Shown in pieces: positions 49,196 to 57,958 of a stretch of 64,000 nucleotides of DNA (its first letter is position 1; the number at the start of each line of letters is the position of its first letter). The notes beneath the pieces were generated by a model, which was not told where the DNA came from, searched no databases, and saw only the letters and a list, made by a program, of their open reading frames with translations. The translations under genes and the position numbers were made by a program. The stretch spans positions 310,001-374,000 of the forward strand of contig NZ_CP140255.1 in assembly GCF_034479615.1 (NCBI RefSeq), read 5' to 3'. This DNA is from Vreelandella neptunia. Its GTDB lineage: Bacteria; Pseudomonadota; Gammaproteobacteria; Pseudomonadales; Halomonadaceae.

Positions 49196-49881
49196 TACAG
49201 CTCCTGTGACACAGCCCAACGCAGCATCGACCCGGTAGGATGGGCACAGGCCGGTGACTGGTAGGCGGGATTATTGACATGTTTAGATACCGGAAAAGCG
49301 CCCAACAGTTCCAATGGTGCGGGTGCTAACAGTGAATTAAGCGTTTCGGTATCGGTGTCTGGGTTGAGCCAGGCGGATAACGCATGGCTGGGTATAGTGA
49401 CCGGCAAGCGGTCGGTTAACGGCGACAACAGCAGGTTGGCGGGCACGGTGATCAGTGCAGCCGAGTCGGTAAACGCCGTTAACGTGGTGTGGTAGCGGCA
49501 CCAGAGTGCACCCAGCAGCAGCGGCGCCCGGGATACCTGGGTCACTAAATAGGGTTGCTTGCTGCGTGGCTGGGTTTTCCATACATAGAAACCGCTCACC
49601 GGGATAACGCAGCGGCGCGCGCTAAAGGCATCGCGAAACATTGCCCGTGATTCAAGGGTTTCCGCCCGTGCGCAGTGGGGCGCGTGATCCAGCACCTCCA
49701 GCCAGGGCGGCGTCAGGCCCCAGAAAAGCGATGAGAGCCGGTACTGCCCCTGCTCTAAGCGAATAGCAGAGATTGGCCGACGAGGCGCTAGGTTGGGCGA
49801 CTCAATCAATGGTTCAGGAGTGGCTAGCGTTGGCAATAAGCGGGTCAGCGGTAAATTTTGCACGTGCAATCGCCCCGTCAT
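49195..49881 (-). CDS. Degenerate SRAP (YedK/HMCES-like) domain protein
   Basis: A 228-residue SRAP-fold protein. SRAP proteins crosslink abasic sites in single-stranded DNA through Cys2 and use an Asn, a Glu and a His in catalysis. Here Cys2 is Thr (MTGRL for MCGRF), the Asn before ARAET is Cys70, the Glu of GFYEW is Val100 (GFYVW), and the His of HDRMP is Thr156 (TDRLP). All four are lost while ARAET, FRDAF, RRCVIP and DRLP remain. The ATG has a clear GGAG, so the start is not misplaced. The stop overlaps the protease start (TAATG). Probably a non-catalytic member. Confidence 0.85.
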   Translation of the reverse strand: MTGRLHVQNLPLTRLLPTLATPEPLIESPNLAPRRPISAIRLEQGQYRLSSLFWGLTPPWLEVLDHAPHCARAETLESRAMFRDAFSARRCVIPVSGFYVWKTQPRSKQPYLVTQVSRAPLLLGALWCRYHTTLTAFTDSAALITVPANLLLSPLTDRLPVTIPSHALSAWLNPDTDTETLNSLLAPAPLELLGAFPVSKHVNNPAYQSPACAHPTGSMLRWAVSQEL

Positions 49882-50072
49882 AGCTATCTCCTTAAGCAGA
49901 ATCGTCGTGGAAGTGTACCTGGATGGCGGGGGACTTCGCGCAATAAAGCACGAAATGTAGCGTTTTAGTGTCGAAAACAGTGTTCGATGTAAGGTATCCT
50001 ATCGTATCCCTTGCTCCCGCTAAAGCGCAGTGAGGCTTCCTCCTTGTTTGCCGTTGACCTTAAGAGATCGCC

Positions 50073-50687
50073 ATGGCCCGTCCTAGACAGCATGCGCCCG
50101 ATGCCCTCCACGCGCAGGTCATGCACGCTTGCGATGAGTGGTTGGCTGAGCAGCCAGTCCATGGTCTCTCGCTGCGTGCCCTGGCTAGAGAGGTCGGCTG
50201 CGCCCCCAGCACCCTACTGAAGCTATATGGCAGCTTCAATAACTTATTGCAGCACGTCAATGTAGAAACGTTGGCGCGTTTACAGCACACCATTACCAGC
50301 CTGAGCGACGATGCCCCTGAACCCTGGTTACGTTCGCTGGCGCGTGCCTACTGGCATTTCGCCGAGCAGGATTGTTACCGCTGGCAACTGCTGTTTGATT
50401 ACCCGCTGGCCCAAGAGGGCGAGCTTGATCAGCGCCAGAGCGATTTGATCGAAGCGCTGTTTACCCAAGTAGAAGCATCGCTTAAAGCCTACCAGCCGGC
50501 GCTGGATGATCTTGAAGCTCGCCGTTTGGGACGCACACTGTGGGGCAGCGTTCATGGGTTAGTCCAGCTGGGGCTGAATGAGCGGTTGGGCTATTGGCAG
50601 GGGCAGCAATTAAAAGTAGATGAGCTGCTGGATCAACTGATGAGTACCATTTTGGCGGGCCTACGCCATCGTGAGGCGGCGACGTGA
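50073..50687 (+). CDS. TetR-family transcriptional regulator
   Basis: A 204-residue regulator. The HTH lies near residues 32-55 (LSLRALAREVGCAPSTLLKLYGSF, slightly divergent from the usual tyrosine-containing TetR helix), followed by a helical C-terminal ligand domain with a WHG-like segment (LGRTLWGSVHGLVQLGLNERL), which suggests the TetR_C/WHG subgroup. Its stop overlaps the acyltransferase start (GTGA), so the pair is one unit and it may regulate that gene or membrane lipid genes. It diverges from the SRAP gene by 190 bp. Confidence 0.9.
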   Translation: MARPRQHAPDALHAQVMHACDEWLAEQPVHGLSLRALAREVGCAPSTLLKLYGSFNNLLQHVNVETLARLQHTITSLSDDAPEPWLRSLARAYWHFAEQDCYRWQLLFDYPLAQEGELDQRQSDLIEALFTQVEASLKAYQPALDDLEARRLGRTLWGSVHGLVQLGLNERLGYWQGQQLKVDELLDQLMSTILAGLRHREAAT

Positions 50688-51349
50688 CTTGGTGTGTCAA
50701 TGCGGCACGTCAGGCGCTGCGCTGGCTGATTTTTGTCTCAATGCGCCTCTGCTACCGGCTGCAGGTGCATGGGCGTACCCATATCCCCAAGCAGGGGCCC
50801 GCGCTGGTGGTGTGTAACCACGTCAGTTTTATGGATGCCTTGGTGCTTGGAGGCGCTAGCCCCCGGCCGCTACGCTTTGTGATGGATCAGCCGATTTTTG
50901 ACTCGCCTTGGCTTAAGTGGTGGTTCCAGCTGGTTGGCGCAATTCCCATTGAGTCTGAACGCCGCAGCCCCGGCGCTCTTAGGCGCGCCCTGGATGACGT
51001 GAGCGCAGCGCTGCGAAAGGGGCAGGTCGTGATGGTCTTTCCTGAAGGGCGATTGACCCCGGATGGCGAGATTCACGCCTTCCGGCGTGGCCTAGAGGCT
51101 ATTCTCGCTCGGGACGATGTGCCGGTGATTCCGGCGGGGCTGGCAGGCTTGTGGGGGTCGTGGACCTCTCACCATGATGGCAAGGCGCTAAAGAAGTGGC
51201 CTAAGCGTTTTCGGGCGCCGGTGAGCCTGCACTTTGGGCCCCCGCTCAACCGCCTGGACGCCGATGACATAGCGCTGCGGCGGTTTCTCGAAGCGCGGGT
51301 TAGGGCGCTAAAGGCGGCGGCTGACCAAGATTTAGCCAACCGCCGTTAA
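50684..51349 (+). CDS. plsC: 1-acyl-sn-glycerol-3-phosphate acyltransferase-like protein
   Basis: A 221-residue PlsC-superfamily protein. The HX4D motif is NHVSFMD near residues 46-52, the second block FPEGRLTPDG near 120-129 and VPVIPAGL follow. An N-terminal hydrophobic segment (ALRWLIFVSMRLCYRL) anchors it to the inner membrane. It would acylate lysophosphatidic acid or a related acceptor; whether it is the housekeeping PlsC is not clear. GTG start overlapping the TetR stop. Confidence 0.88.
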   Translation: MTWCVNAARQALRWLIFVSMRLCYRLQVHGRTHIPKQGPALVVCNHVSFMDALVLGGASPRPLRFVMDQPIFDSPWLKWWFQLVGAIPIESERRSPGALRRALDDVSAALRKGQVVMVFPEGRLTPDGEIHAFRRGLEAILARDDVPVIPAGLAGLWGSWTSHHDGKALKKWPKRFRAPVSLHFGPPLNRLDADDIALRRFLEARVRALKAAADQDLANRR

Positions 51350-51364
51350 TTCGTTTATGACTGA

Positions 51365-52639
51365 CTAGCGCCGTGGCGCCCGCAACTTTTGCCAGCAGCG
51401 CGCCGAGGTAATGAGATTATCGCGGATCTCCAGAATCTCCATGCGCATATTGCCGATCTGTAGGCATGCCGGGCCTTCTGGAAAGGCTTCAAGGTGCTCA
51501 AGAATTAACCCGTTGAGCGTTTTGGGGCCATCGGTAGGCAGCTGCCAGCCGAGCATCTTGTTAATCTCACGAATATTGGCGGTGCCTTCAATCACGTGAC
51601 TGCCGTCGTCCTGCTGGTGAATTTCTTCATCCTCAGAGACATCGGTGGTGAACTCGCCCACGATCTCTTCCAGAATATCTTCCAGCGTAACCAAGCCCTC
51701 TACGTCGCCGTACTCATCCACCACAATGCCGATGCGCCGTTTCTGCTTTTGAAAGTTGAGCAGTTGGGTATGTAGCGGTGTGGATTCGGGAATGAAGTAG
51801 GGCTCACGAGCTTCCTGCACGATAGACGCTTTGGTGACTTCGTCCCGGGAGAGAAAGCGTGCCGCGTTACGTAGATGTAGCATGCCGATAATGTTATTGA
51901 TATCGCCTTTATAGACCGGCAGCCGGGTGTGTTGGCTGGTACGGATCTGAGTCAAAATATCTTCGAGCGTATCATCCAGGTCGATACCCAGCACCTCGTG
52001 GCGCGGCACCATGATGTCGTTCACGGTGACGTTCTCAAGATCAAGAATCGACAGCAGCATCGCCCGGTGACGATAGGGGATTAGTGTACCCGCCTCGTGA
52101 ACCACCGTGCGTAATTCGTCGCGGGTCAGGCTGTCGCCCCCGTTATCAACGCTTTTAACGCCTACCAACCGGAGCAGGCCGTTAGACATCACGTTAACCA
52201 GCCATACGAGTGGGTAAAGCAGCTTGAGCAGCGGCTCAAGGGCGTAGGAAGTCGGGTAGGCGATCCGCTCGGGTTTAATCGCGGCGTAGGTCTTCGGCGT
52301 GACTTCGGCAAAAATCAGAATCGTGATGGTCAACAGAGCGGTAGAGATTGCAGGCCCAGATACGTCGCCGAAGAAGTGAATGGCGATAATGGTCGCAATT
52401 GAGGCCGCCAGGTTGTTGACGAAGTTGTTACCGATCAGGATAACGCCAATCAGGCGGTCTGGACGGGTGAGCAGGCGCATGACCCGTTTGGCTCTGCGGT
52501 CACCGCTGTTGGCCTGATGGCTCAAGCGGTAGCGGTTAATCGACATCATGCCGGTTTCAGAGCTGGAGAAAAACGCAGAAAGCAGTATCAGTAAGGCTAG
52601 CAGGCCGAACAGTAACCCCAGGGGGAAGTCGTCGCTCAA
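51365..52639 (-). CDS. CNNM/CorC-family protein with CBS domains (YfjD-like)
   Basis: A 424-residue membrane protein: DUF21/CNNM transmembrane domain with about four helices (residues 5-185, including FFSSSETGMMS and LTILIFAEVTPKTYA), two CBS domains (about 200-330, DIMVPRHEV and RIGIVVDEYGDVEGLVTLEDILEEIVG) and a C-terminal CorC/HlyC domain (VIEGTANIREINKML). The family is linked to magnesium efflux or resistance. It precedes ypjD on the same strand, as in Pseudomonas next to ffh. Confidence 0.92.
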   Translation of the reverse strand: MSDDFPLGLLFGLLALLILLSAFFSSSETGMMSINRYRLSHQANSGDRRAKRVMRLLTRPDRLIGVILIGNNFVNNLAASIATIIAIHFFGDVSGPAISTALLTITILIFAEVTPKTYAAIKPERIAYPTSYALEPLLKLLYPLVWLVNVMSNGLLRLVGVKSVDNGGDSLTRDELRTVVHEAGTLIPYRHRAMLLSILDLENVTVNDIMVPRHEVLGIDLDDTLEDILTQIRTSQHTRLPVYKGDINNIIGMLHLRNAARFLSRDEVTKASIVQEAREPYFIPESTPLHTQLLNFQKQKRRIGIVVDEYGDVEGLVTLEDILEEIVGEFTTDVSEDEEIHQQDDGSHVIEGTANIREINKMLGWQLPTDGPKTLNGLILEHLEAFPEGPACLQIGNMRMEILEIRDNLITSARCWQKLRAPRR

Positions 52640-52743
52640 GTCGAAAAGTCCTTTGTGGCGAATTAGGCTCGATTTGTAGAAGGTAGCGAGTAGTGTGTCA
52701 AGACAACCAAAGGCGTGGTTGCGCCCCGTTAGCGGTTGAGCCG

Positions 52744-53541
52744 TTATCGATTGAGCAGTATCTCAAGTACAAACTTACTGCCAAAGTAGGCCAACACCAG
52801 CAGACCGCAACCGCCCAGTGTCCAGCGCACGGCACGCATGCCGCGCCAGCCAAAGCGATATCGACCAACCAACAGGGTCGTGAAGATTACCCAGGCCAGT
52901 AGCGAAAGTACGGTTTTGTGCGCCAAATGCTGGGCAAAGAAGTTGTCCAGAAAAATAAGCCCGCTCGCGATGGAAAGCGTCAATAAAATAATGCCCGCCC
53001 ACACCAGCTCAAAAAGTACCCGCTCCATGGTGGTGAGCGGCGGTAACGACTGCACAATGCCGCGGATATGATGGTGGCGTAGCGCCTGGTTCTGTAGACC
53101 GACCAGCACCGCTTGGATGGCGGCAATGGCCAACACGGCAAACGCCAGCGCTGAACTTATCGCATGCAACAAAATGCCCGGTGTAAGCCCGGTATGACCA
53201 CCTTGATTCGGCAGCCAAGTGGCGGCGAGTAGCGCAATACCCGCCAGCGGGAAGAGTGCAATCCCGGCGTTAAGCACCGGTTTAAACAGGCTGGCAACTA
53301 GCACGACGTTGACCGCGACCGCCATCAGCAATGTGGCGCTGGTGGTAAAGCCGGGCAGTAGGCCAGGGGATTGGCCGACTAATTTGACCACCACAGGGAT
53401 GTGTAACAGTAGGCCCAATACGGCGAGCAGGCGAACCATGCCCTGGCGGGGAGGCACTCGCCGGAACAGCGTCATGCCCTGCCAAATGGCAGCGGCAACA
53501 TAAAGAACAAAAGCAATCGTGGCGAAAGGGAGCGCCTGCAT
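52744..53541 (-). CDS. ypjD: Inner membrane protein YpjD (CcsA-type cytochrome c assembly family)
   Basis: A 265-residue protein with about eight transmembrane helices. Family marks are the His in GILLHAISSALAFAV and the HLAHKTVLSLLAW segment, positioned like the haem-handling His residues of CcsA/ResC. I start at MQALPFATIAF; the frame extends 27 codons further without a ribosome binding site. E. coli YpjD and the Pseudomonas orthologue sit upstream of and divergent from ffh, as here. Exact role unknown. Confidence 0.88.
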   Translation of the reverse strand: MQALPFATIAFVLYVAAAIWQGMTLFRRVPPRQGMVRLLAVLGLLLHIPVVVKLVGQSPGLLPGFTTSATLLMAVAVNVVLVASLFKPVLNAGIALFPLAGIALLAATWLPNQGGHTGLTPGILLHAISSALAFAVLAIAAIQAVLVGLQNQALRHHHIRGIVQSLPPLTTMERVLFELVWAGIILLTLSIASGLIFLDNFFAQHLAHKTVLSLLAWVIFTTLLVGRYRFGWRGMRAVRWTLGGCGLLVLAYFGSKFVLEILLNR

Positions 53542-53717
53542 GATGCTATCCGTGCGCCTTGCAGCGCGTTGCTGTGAATAAATAAACGAATTAAGTGTGA
53601 TTACGATAGAGAATCTATCCAACTACTATAACTAATCCAAGCGGCGTCGCCCAGCGGGGCAAACGCATGAAAATAGCTAAAGACTCGGAGTAAGTATGCA
53701 TGAATGCCAGGGAAAGC

Positions 53718-53787
53718 TGTAAGCAAGGGTCTTTCGCCATGGCCGGGAAAATGTTCCCGACAATTCCGGCATTTCCGCCATCCATGG
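53718..53787. repeat. Palindromic repeat family, rearranged copy 3
   Basis: The first 25 bp (53718-53742) are exactly the reverse complement of 11161-11185 in copy 1. A central block (GGGAAAATGTTCCC and surroundings) replaces the rest, and CGCCATCCATGGCG follows at about 53776-53789. This looks like a third copy altered by insertion or recombination. Confidence 0.72.
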
Positions 53788-53843
53788 CGGTCAGATGGCG
53801 ACTTGCGCTGGTCGTTTGCAATAGGAACGCTGGCACTTGCCCA

Positions 53844-53872
53844 TGGAGACTCAAAGCATGAGCGCGTATAAT
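53844..53872 (+). promoter_or_regulatory. Candidate ffh promoter
   Basis: A perfect TATAAT at 53867-53872, 17 bp after a partial -35 (TGGAGA). It lies about 60 bp before the ffh start. Confidence 0.6.
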
Positions 53873-53933
53873 CTTTTTACTAATTAGTCCAGGGCGTGCG
53901 CGCCGACGGCAGTGACGGAGGCAGAGAGGCCCC

Positions 53934-55352
53934 ATGTTCCAGAATCTAAGTGAGCGTCTTTCCCAGACGTTAAAGTCGATCAAGGGTCAGGCTCGCCTGA
54001 CCGACGACAATATTAAAGATACCCTGCGCGAAGTACGCCGCGCACTGCTTGAGGCCGACGTAGCACTGCCGGTCATCAAGGCATTTATTGAACGCGTGCG
54101 CGAGCGGGCGGTTGGGCAGGAAGTATCCAAAAGCCTGTCGCCAGGCCAGCAGTTCGTCAAAATCGTCCAGCAGGAGCTGGAAGCGATTATGGGCGAAGCC
54201 AACGACGGCTTTGTGCTTAAGGGTTCCCCCGCCGTTGTATTGATGGCTGGCTTACAGGGTGCGGGTAAAACCACCTCTGTGGCCAAGCTGGCCCGCTACC
54301 TGCGCGAACGCGAGAAGAAGAAAGTCTTGGTAGTGTCTGCCGACGTTTATCGCCCGGCAGCCATCGACCAGCTTGAAACCCTGGCCAAAGAAGTCGAAGT
54401 GGACTTCTTCCCCTCGCGCTCTGACCAGCAGCCGGTAGCGATTGCCGAAGCGGCTATCAAGCACGCCAAGATCCAGTTTCACGATGTGGTGCTGATCGAT
54501 ACCGCCGGTCGCCTGGCGATTGATGAAGCCATGATGGCGGAGATCCAGGCGCTGCATAAAGCGGTCTCGCCTCAGGAAACGCTGTTTGTCGTCGACGCCA
54601 TGACCGGCCAGGATGCTGCCAATACCGCCAAGGCGTTCAGCGAAGCGCTGCCGCTAACCGGTGTGATCCTGACCAAAGCGGACGGTGATGCCCGCGGCGG
54701 TGCGGCGCTATCAGTACGTCACATTACCGGCAAACCGATCAAATTTATGGGCGTCGGTGAAAAAGTCGATGCCCTAGAGCCGTTCCACCCAGACCGTGTC
54801 GCCTCGCGCATCCTGGGGATGGGCGACATGCTGTCGCTGATCGAGGAAGCCGAACGCACCGTCGATAAGTCCAAAGCCGAGAAGTTGGCTAAAAAGGTCA
54901 AGAAGGGTGACGGATTTGACCTGGAAGATTTTCGCGACCAGCTCCAGCAGCTCAAGAAAATGGGCGGTATGGGCGGTCTGATGGGCAAGTTGCCGGGTAT
55001 GGGGCAGATGGCCGAGATGGCCCAAGGCCCCGGCCCTGAGAAAGAGCTGGGCAAGCTGGAAGCGTTGATTAACTCAATGACGCCTAAAGAGCGCCGCAAG
55101 CCCGATATTATCAACGGCTCGCGCAAACGCCGCATTGCCACCGGTGCCGGCCTGCAAGTGCCTGACTTGAATCGCCTGCTCAAGCAGCATAAGCAGATGC
55201 AGAAGATGATGAAGAAAGCGGGCCAGAAGGGCGGCATGCAGAAAATGATGCGTGGCATGTCCGGCATGATGGGCGGCGGAGGCCCAGGTGGGCCTGGCGG
55301 AATGGGAGGCCCCGGTGGCATGGGCGGCCCCGGTGGTCTGCCGCGGCGCTAA
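53934..55352 (+). CDS. ffh: Signal recognition particle protein Ffh
   Basis: Ffh binds 4.5S RNA and signal sequences and delivers nascent membrane proteins to FtsY. The 472-residue protein has the N domain, GTPase motifs GLQGAGKTT (G1), DTAGR (G3) and TKADGDARGG (G4/closing loop), then a Met-rich M domain (about residues 330-435) with KQHKQMQKMMKKAGQKGGMQ. The extreme C-terminus is a glycine/proline/methionine repeat (GGPGG and GMGGPG units, about residues 448-470), a low-complexity tail. GGAGGCAGAGAGG precedes the start. Confidence 0.97.
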   Translation: MFQNLSERLSQTLKSIKGQARLTDDNIKDTLREVRRALLEADVALPVIKAFIERVRERAVGQEVSKSLSPGQQFVKIVQQELEAIMGEANDGFVLKGSPAVVLMAGLQGAGKTTSVAKLARYLREREKKKVLVVSADVYRPAAIDQLETLAKEVEVDFFPSRSDQQPVAIAEAAIKHAKIQFHDVVLIDTAGRLAIDEAMMAEIQALHKAVSPQETLFVVDAMTGQDAANTAKAFSEALPLTGVILTKADGDARGGAALSVRHITGKPIKFMGVGEKVDALEPFHPDRVASRILGMGDMLSLIEEAERTVDKSKAEKLAKKVKKGDGFDLEDFRDQLQQLKKMGGMGGLMGKLPGMGQMAEMAQGPGPEKELGKLEALINSMTPKERRKPDIINGSRKRRIATGAGLQVPDLNRLLKQHKQMQKMMKKAGQKGGMQKMMRGMSGMMGGGGPGGPGGMGGPGGMGGPGGLPRR

Positions 55353-55393
55353 GCTTCTGCGGGCTCAGGTAACCTGAGCCCCTAAGTCCAGAT

Positions 55394-56167
55394 CTAAGCC
55401 TGAGCCACATGACGCAGGTGTACGATCACGCTGCCATCTGGCTGACAGTCGTGCAAGGGGTAGCTGTAAGGTACCTTGCAGGCAGTCGGTACGCTGACAC
55501 TGCCCGGCACTAAATTGTATTGAAACGCCGGGCTTCCGGCGATTCCAGCGTAATGCCCTTCCCAGTAGGTATGCAAAGGCTGGTGGATGTGCCCGCACAA
55601 AATGCGTTTGGGTGAGCCGCTAATGATCTCCATAAAGCGCTCCCTTCCTTCGATCAGGCTGTAAGGATCCCAGTGCGGGTTACCGGTCATAAAAGGCGGA
55701 TGATGCAGAACCAGAAAAGTGACTGGCTGGGTGTGCTGAAGCTGCTTTTCTAGCCACGCCAATCGCGTATTGCACAGCGCCCCCCGTGCTTCTCCCTCTA
55801 CTACCGAATCCAGGCCCAGCAGGGTGACGTCATGGGTGTCGATTCTGGATTGCATAAACTCGCCTGCTTCAAGCCCCGCCAACCGATTGCCCAGCACTCG
55901 CCGCATCGCTTCGCGTCTATCGTGATTGCCAGGCACTGCCAGAATGGGCATGGGGAGTGGCGCTAGCAGGTGGCGTATCAATTGATAGTCCTCATCACTG
56001 CCGCCGTCGGCCAAATCGCCACTGATAGCCACAATATCCGGTAAAGGGTTCAGTGTAAGCAGGTCAGCGATGATGCTTTCGACAACCTGCGCGATATCGG
56101 CGCGGGTTTCTCCCGTTTCGGAGCACTCGGTGAAAAGATGTAAATCAGATAAATGGGCAATCAGCAT
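55394..56167 (-). CDS. GpdQ/CpdA-like class III metallophosphodiesterase
   Basis: A 257-residue binuclear metallophosphoesterase. All ligand positions are present: Asp8 and His10 (SDLHL), Asp51 (SGDLADGG), Asn81-His82-Asp83 (PGNHD), His155-His156 (LHHPPF) and His193/His195 (GHIH). This group includes cAMP phosphodiesterase CpdA and the glycerophosphodiesterase GpdQ; the segment HHPPFMTGNPHWDPYSLIEG resembles GpdQ. As the last gene behind an ABC importer, GpdQ-type hydrolysis of an imported phosphodiester fits better than cAMP turnover. No signal peptide, so cytoplasmic. Confidence 0.85.
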   Translation of the reverse strand: MLIAHLSDLHLFTECSETGETRADIAQVVESIIADLLTLNPLPDIVAISGDLADGGSDEDYQLIRHLLAPLPMPILAVPGNHDRREAMRRVLGNRLAGLEAGEFMQSRIDTHDVTLLGLDSVVEGEARGALCNTRLAWLEKQLQHTQPVTFLVLHHPPFMTGNPHWDPYSLIEGRERFMEIISGSPKRILCGHIHQPLHTYWEGHYAGIAGSPAFQYNLVPGSVSVPTACKVPYSYPLHDCQPDGSVIVHLRHVAQA

Positions 56168-56210
56168 TTAGGTAAAACCTGGCAAAAGTTTGTTAAGAGG
56201 CCGGCAACGG

Positions 56211-57023
56211 CTAGCGGCCAATGCGGGCCAATACATCGGCTTTCAAAAAGCGCTCGATAATCAGCATGAAGCCGACAGAGGGGATCAGCAGTATTAGCGC
56301 GGTAATAGCAGCGACCTGATAGTTGCCGCCCATTGAGGCGTTGAACATGAGAAGCGGAAGCGTGGTGATTTCCGGCGCACCGACAAAAAACGTACCGGTG
56401 AACTCATCGATACTGTCGAGAAACACGAAGATCGAGGCTGCTAGTAGCCCAGGTAGGGCCTGGGGCAGAGTGATGTCGGCGAAACAGCGTAGCGGTGAGG
56501 CACCGAGGTTGCGTGCGGCCTCCTCCAGCGAGCGATCCACCGTTGCAAAGGTGGCCGTCGCAATCCAAACCGCATAGACGAGCCCGGGCAAAGAGTGCAC
56601 CAGCACCACGCCGACCAGGGTGCCGTTAAGCCCCCACTGATAGAAGATGGCCGCGATGTTGACGAAAATCGGCAAATTGGGAAATGCTTGCGGCAACAAA
56701 AAAAGCAGCATGATGACATTACGCGCAGGCAGTGCTTGGCGTGCCAACGCATAACCCGCGGGTATCGCCAGCGCCATCGAAAGCAGTACCGCCAGCAGTG
56801 CAACGACCACCGTGTTAAACAGCGATACCCAGGCCCCTGCGCGAGGGCGAAATACGCGTTCCCAGAAGGCGAAGCCCCAGTCGGTCGGAAAGCGGTTCGG
56901 GTAGAACCACTGCTCGGCAAATGCCCACATGGCAAGATTCAGTAGTGGGCCAAAGACAATAAAAGCCACCAAGCCCAGCATCAAACCAAGCCCGATCTGC
57001 GCAAGTCGTTTAGATACCCTCAT
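56211..57023 (-). CDS. ABC transporter permease 2
   Basis: A 270-residue inner-membrane permease with six hydrophobic helices and the EAA loop EEAARNLGASPLRCFADITLP near residues 173-193, which contacts the ATPase. It resembles PotC/PhnV/ThiP-type permeases of the iron, polyamine and phosphonate group. The ATG overlaps the preceding permease stop (ATGA). It is fourth in the five-gene importer operon. No signature gives the substrate. Confidence 0.9.
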   Translation of the reverse strand: MRVSKRLAQIGLGLMLGLVAFIVFGPLLNLAMWAFAEQWFYPNRFPTDWGFAFWERVFRPRAGAWVSLFNTVVVALLAVLLSMALAIPAGYALARQALPARNVIMLLFLLPQAFPNLPIFVNIAAIFYQWGLNGTLVGVVLVHSLPGLVYAVWIATATFATVDRSLEEAARNLGASPLRCFADITLPQALPGLLAASIFVFLDSIDEFTGTFFVGAPEITTLPLLMFNASMGGNYQVAAITALILLIPSVGFMLIIERFLKADVLARIGR

Positions 57024-57901
57024 GCGGTTGCCTCCCGGCGTAGCGTTAGACGCAGATACACCCAGGCGGTCATGGCGGTTAGCGCATAGGAGAAAAGCCC
57101 TAAGGCGTTGGCGATGCCGTAATCACCGTAGTAGGTAATGCGGTGGGCCATCATCGAGGTCATCATGGTGGGGTTGCCGGCGATCAGCATAAGCGGCACG
57201 GATAGCACCGAGAGCATAGCGACCAGCGAGAGAATCAGTCCTACCCACAGCGTTGGCGCCGCTTGCGGCAATAGAATGTTGAAAAGGCAGCGCAACCGCC
57301 CCGCGCCCAGATTACGGGCGGCTTCAATATGACTGCGGTCGATTGCTGCCATGGCGCCCGCGAGCAGCAGCGTAACGAACGGGATCTGCTTCCAGGCGAA
57401 GGTGAGTACCAGTCCCCGCCAGTCGAGGAAACTCTGGGCGCTGTCTGCCGCCATCAAGCCCGATTCCACCAGCACCCCGTTCATCATGCCGTTAGTGGAC
57501 AGAAACGAGCGCGCGAGCTGACCGGACACCACGAAAGGAATAAATAGCGGCCAGCGGTAGAGCCAACGCAGCATGCGCACTGCCCAGGGCGTGGTGCCCA
57601 GTACGAGATAGCCAGCAATGGCGATGGAGACCAGCGCGATTAGCGTAAGGGATGCCGATACAACGCCGATAGAGAACAGTACGTCGCGGCCATAGAGTGA
57701 AAATGCCCGGGCAATATGCTCGCTTGTCCAGGTGCCGTCGCTGTCACGAAACGCAGTGATGAGCGAGCGGGCCAAGGGCAGCGCATAGAGCAACGCAATG
57801 GCTGTCAACGCTGGCAGAACCAGCAGCGTGCCCAGGGCTGATTGGCTAAATGGCTTTCGCGGTGCGATAGCTGAAACTGCTATAGAGGATGAAGTGGTCA
57901 T
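57020..57901 (-). CDS. ABC transporter permease 1
   Basis: A 293-residue permease with six hydrophobic helices and EAA loop IEAARNLGAGRLRCLFNILLP near residues 195-215. A cytoplasmic N-terminal tail of about 20 residues precedes the first helix (LGTLLVLPALTAIALLYALP), as in PotB-type subunits. It follows the binding-protein gene after a strong hairpin. It pairs with permease 2 to form the transmembrane channel. Confidence 0.9.
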   Translation of the reverse strand: MTTSSSIAVSAIAPRKPFSQSALGTLLVLPALTAIALLYALPLARSLITAFRDSDGTWTSEHIARAFSLYGRDVLFSIGVVSASLTLIALVSIAIAGYLVLGTTPWAVRMLRWLYRWPLFIPFVVSGQLARSFLSTNGMMNGVLVESGLMAADSAQSFLDWRGLVLTFAWKQIPFVTLLLAGAMAAIDRSHIEAARNLGAGRLRCLFNILLPQAAPTLWVGLILSLVAMLSVLSVPLMLIAGNPTMMTSMMAHRITYYGDYGIANALGLFSYALTAMTAWVYLRLTLRREATA

Positions 57902-57918
57902 AAAAGCGTTCTACGAAG

Positions 57919-57938
57919 AAGGGGGCAAACGCCCCCTT
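57919..57938 (-). other. Intercistronic hairpin after the binding-protein gene
   Basis: An 8-bp perfect GC-rich stem (AAGGGGGC with GCCCCCTT, loop AAAC) between the binding-protein and permease genes. Such hairpins protect upstream mRNA 3' ends or cause partial termination, so the binding protein can exceed the permeases. No T-run follows on the minus strand. Confidence 0.7.
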
Positions 57939-57958
57939 GGTAATGGGCGGCCTAAACG

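Larger units (their letters stand above)
53542..53933. other. Divergent intergenic region ypjD/ffh
   Basis: No gene is visible in these 392 bp. They contain a rearranged member of the palindromic repeat family (53718 onward), several short inverted repeats around CGCCATCCATGGCG, and the ffh promoter at 53844-53872. Confidence 0.7.

Noticed and set aside
49971..49987. Inverted repeat TCGAA-N7-TTCGA upstream of the TetR gene
   Set aside because: Only 5-bp arms and no second copy; too weak to call a TetR operator. I also looked for a LexA box (CTGT-N8-ACAG) for the SRAP gene and saw none.
53834..53849. TGGCAC upstream of ffh as a sigma54 promoter
   Set aside because: The expected TTGCA at +5 spacing is missing; a sigma70 TATAAT fits better.
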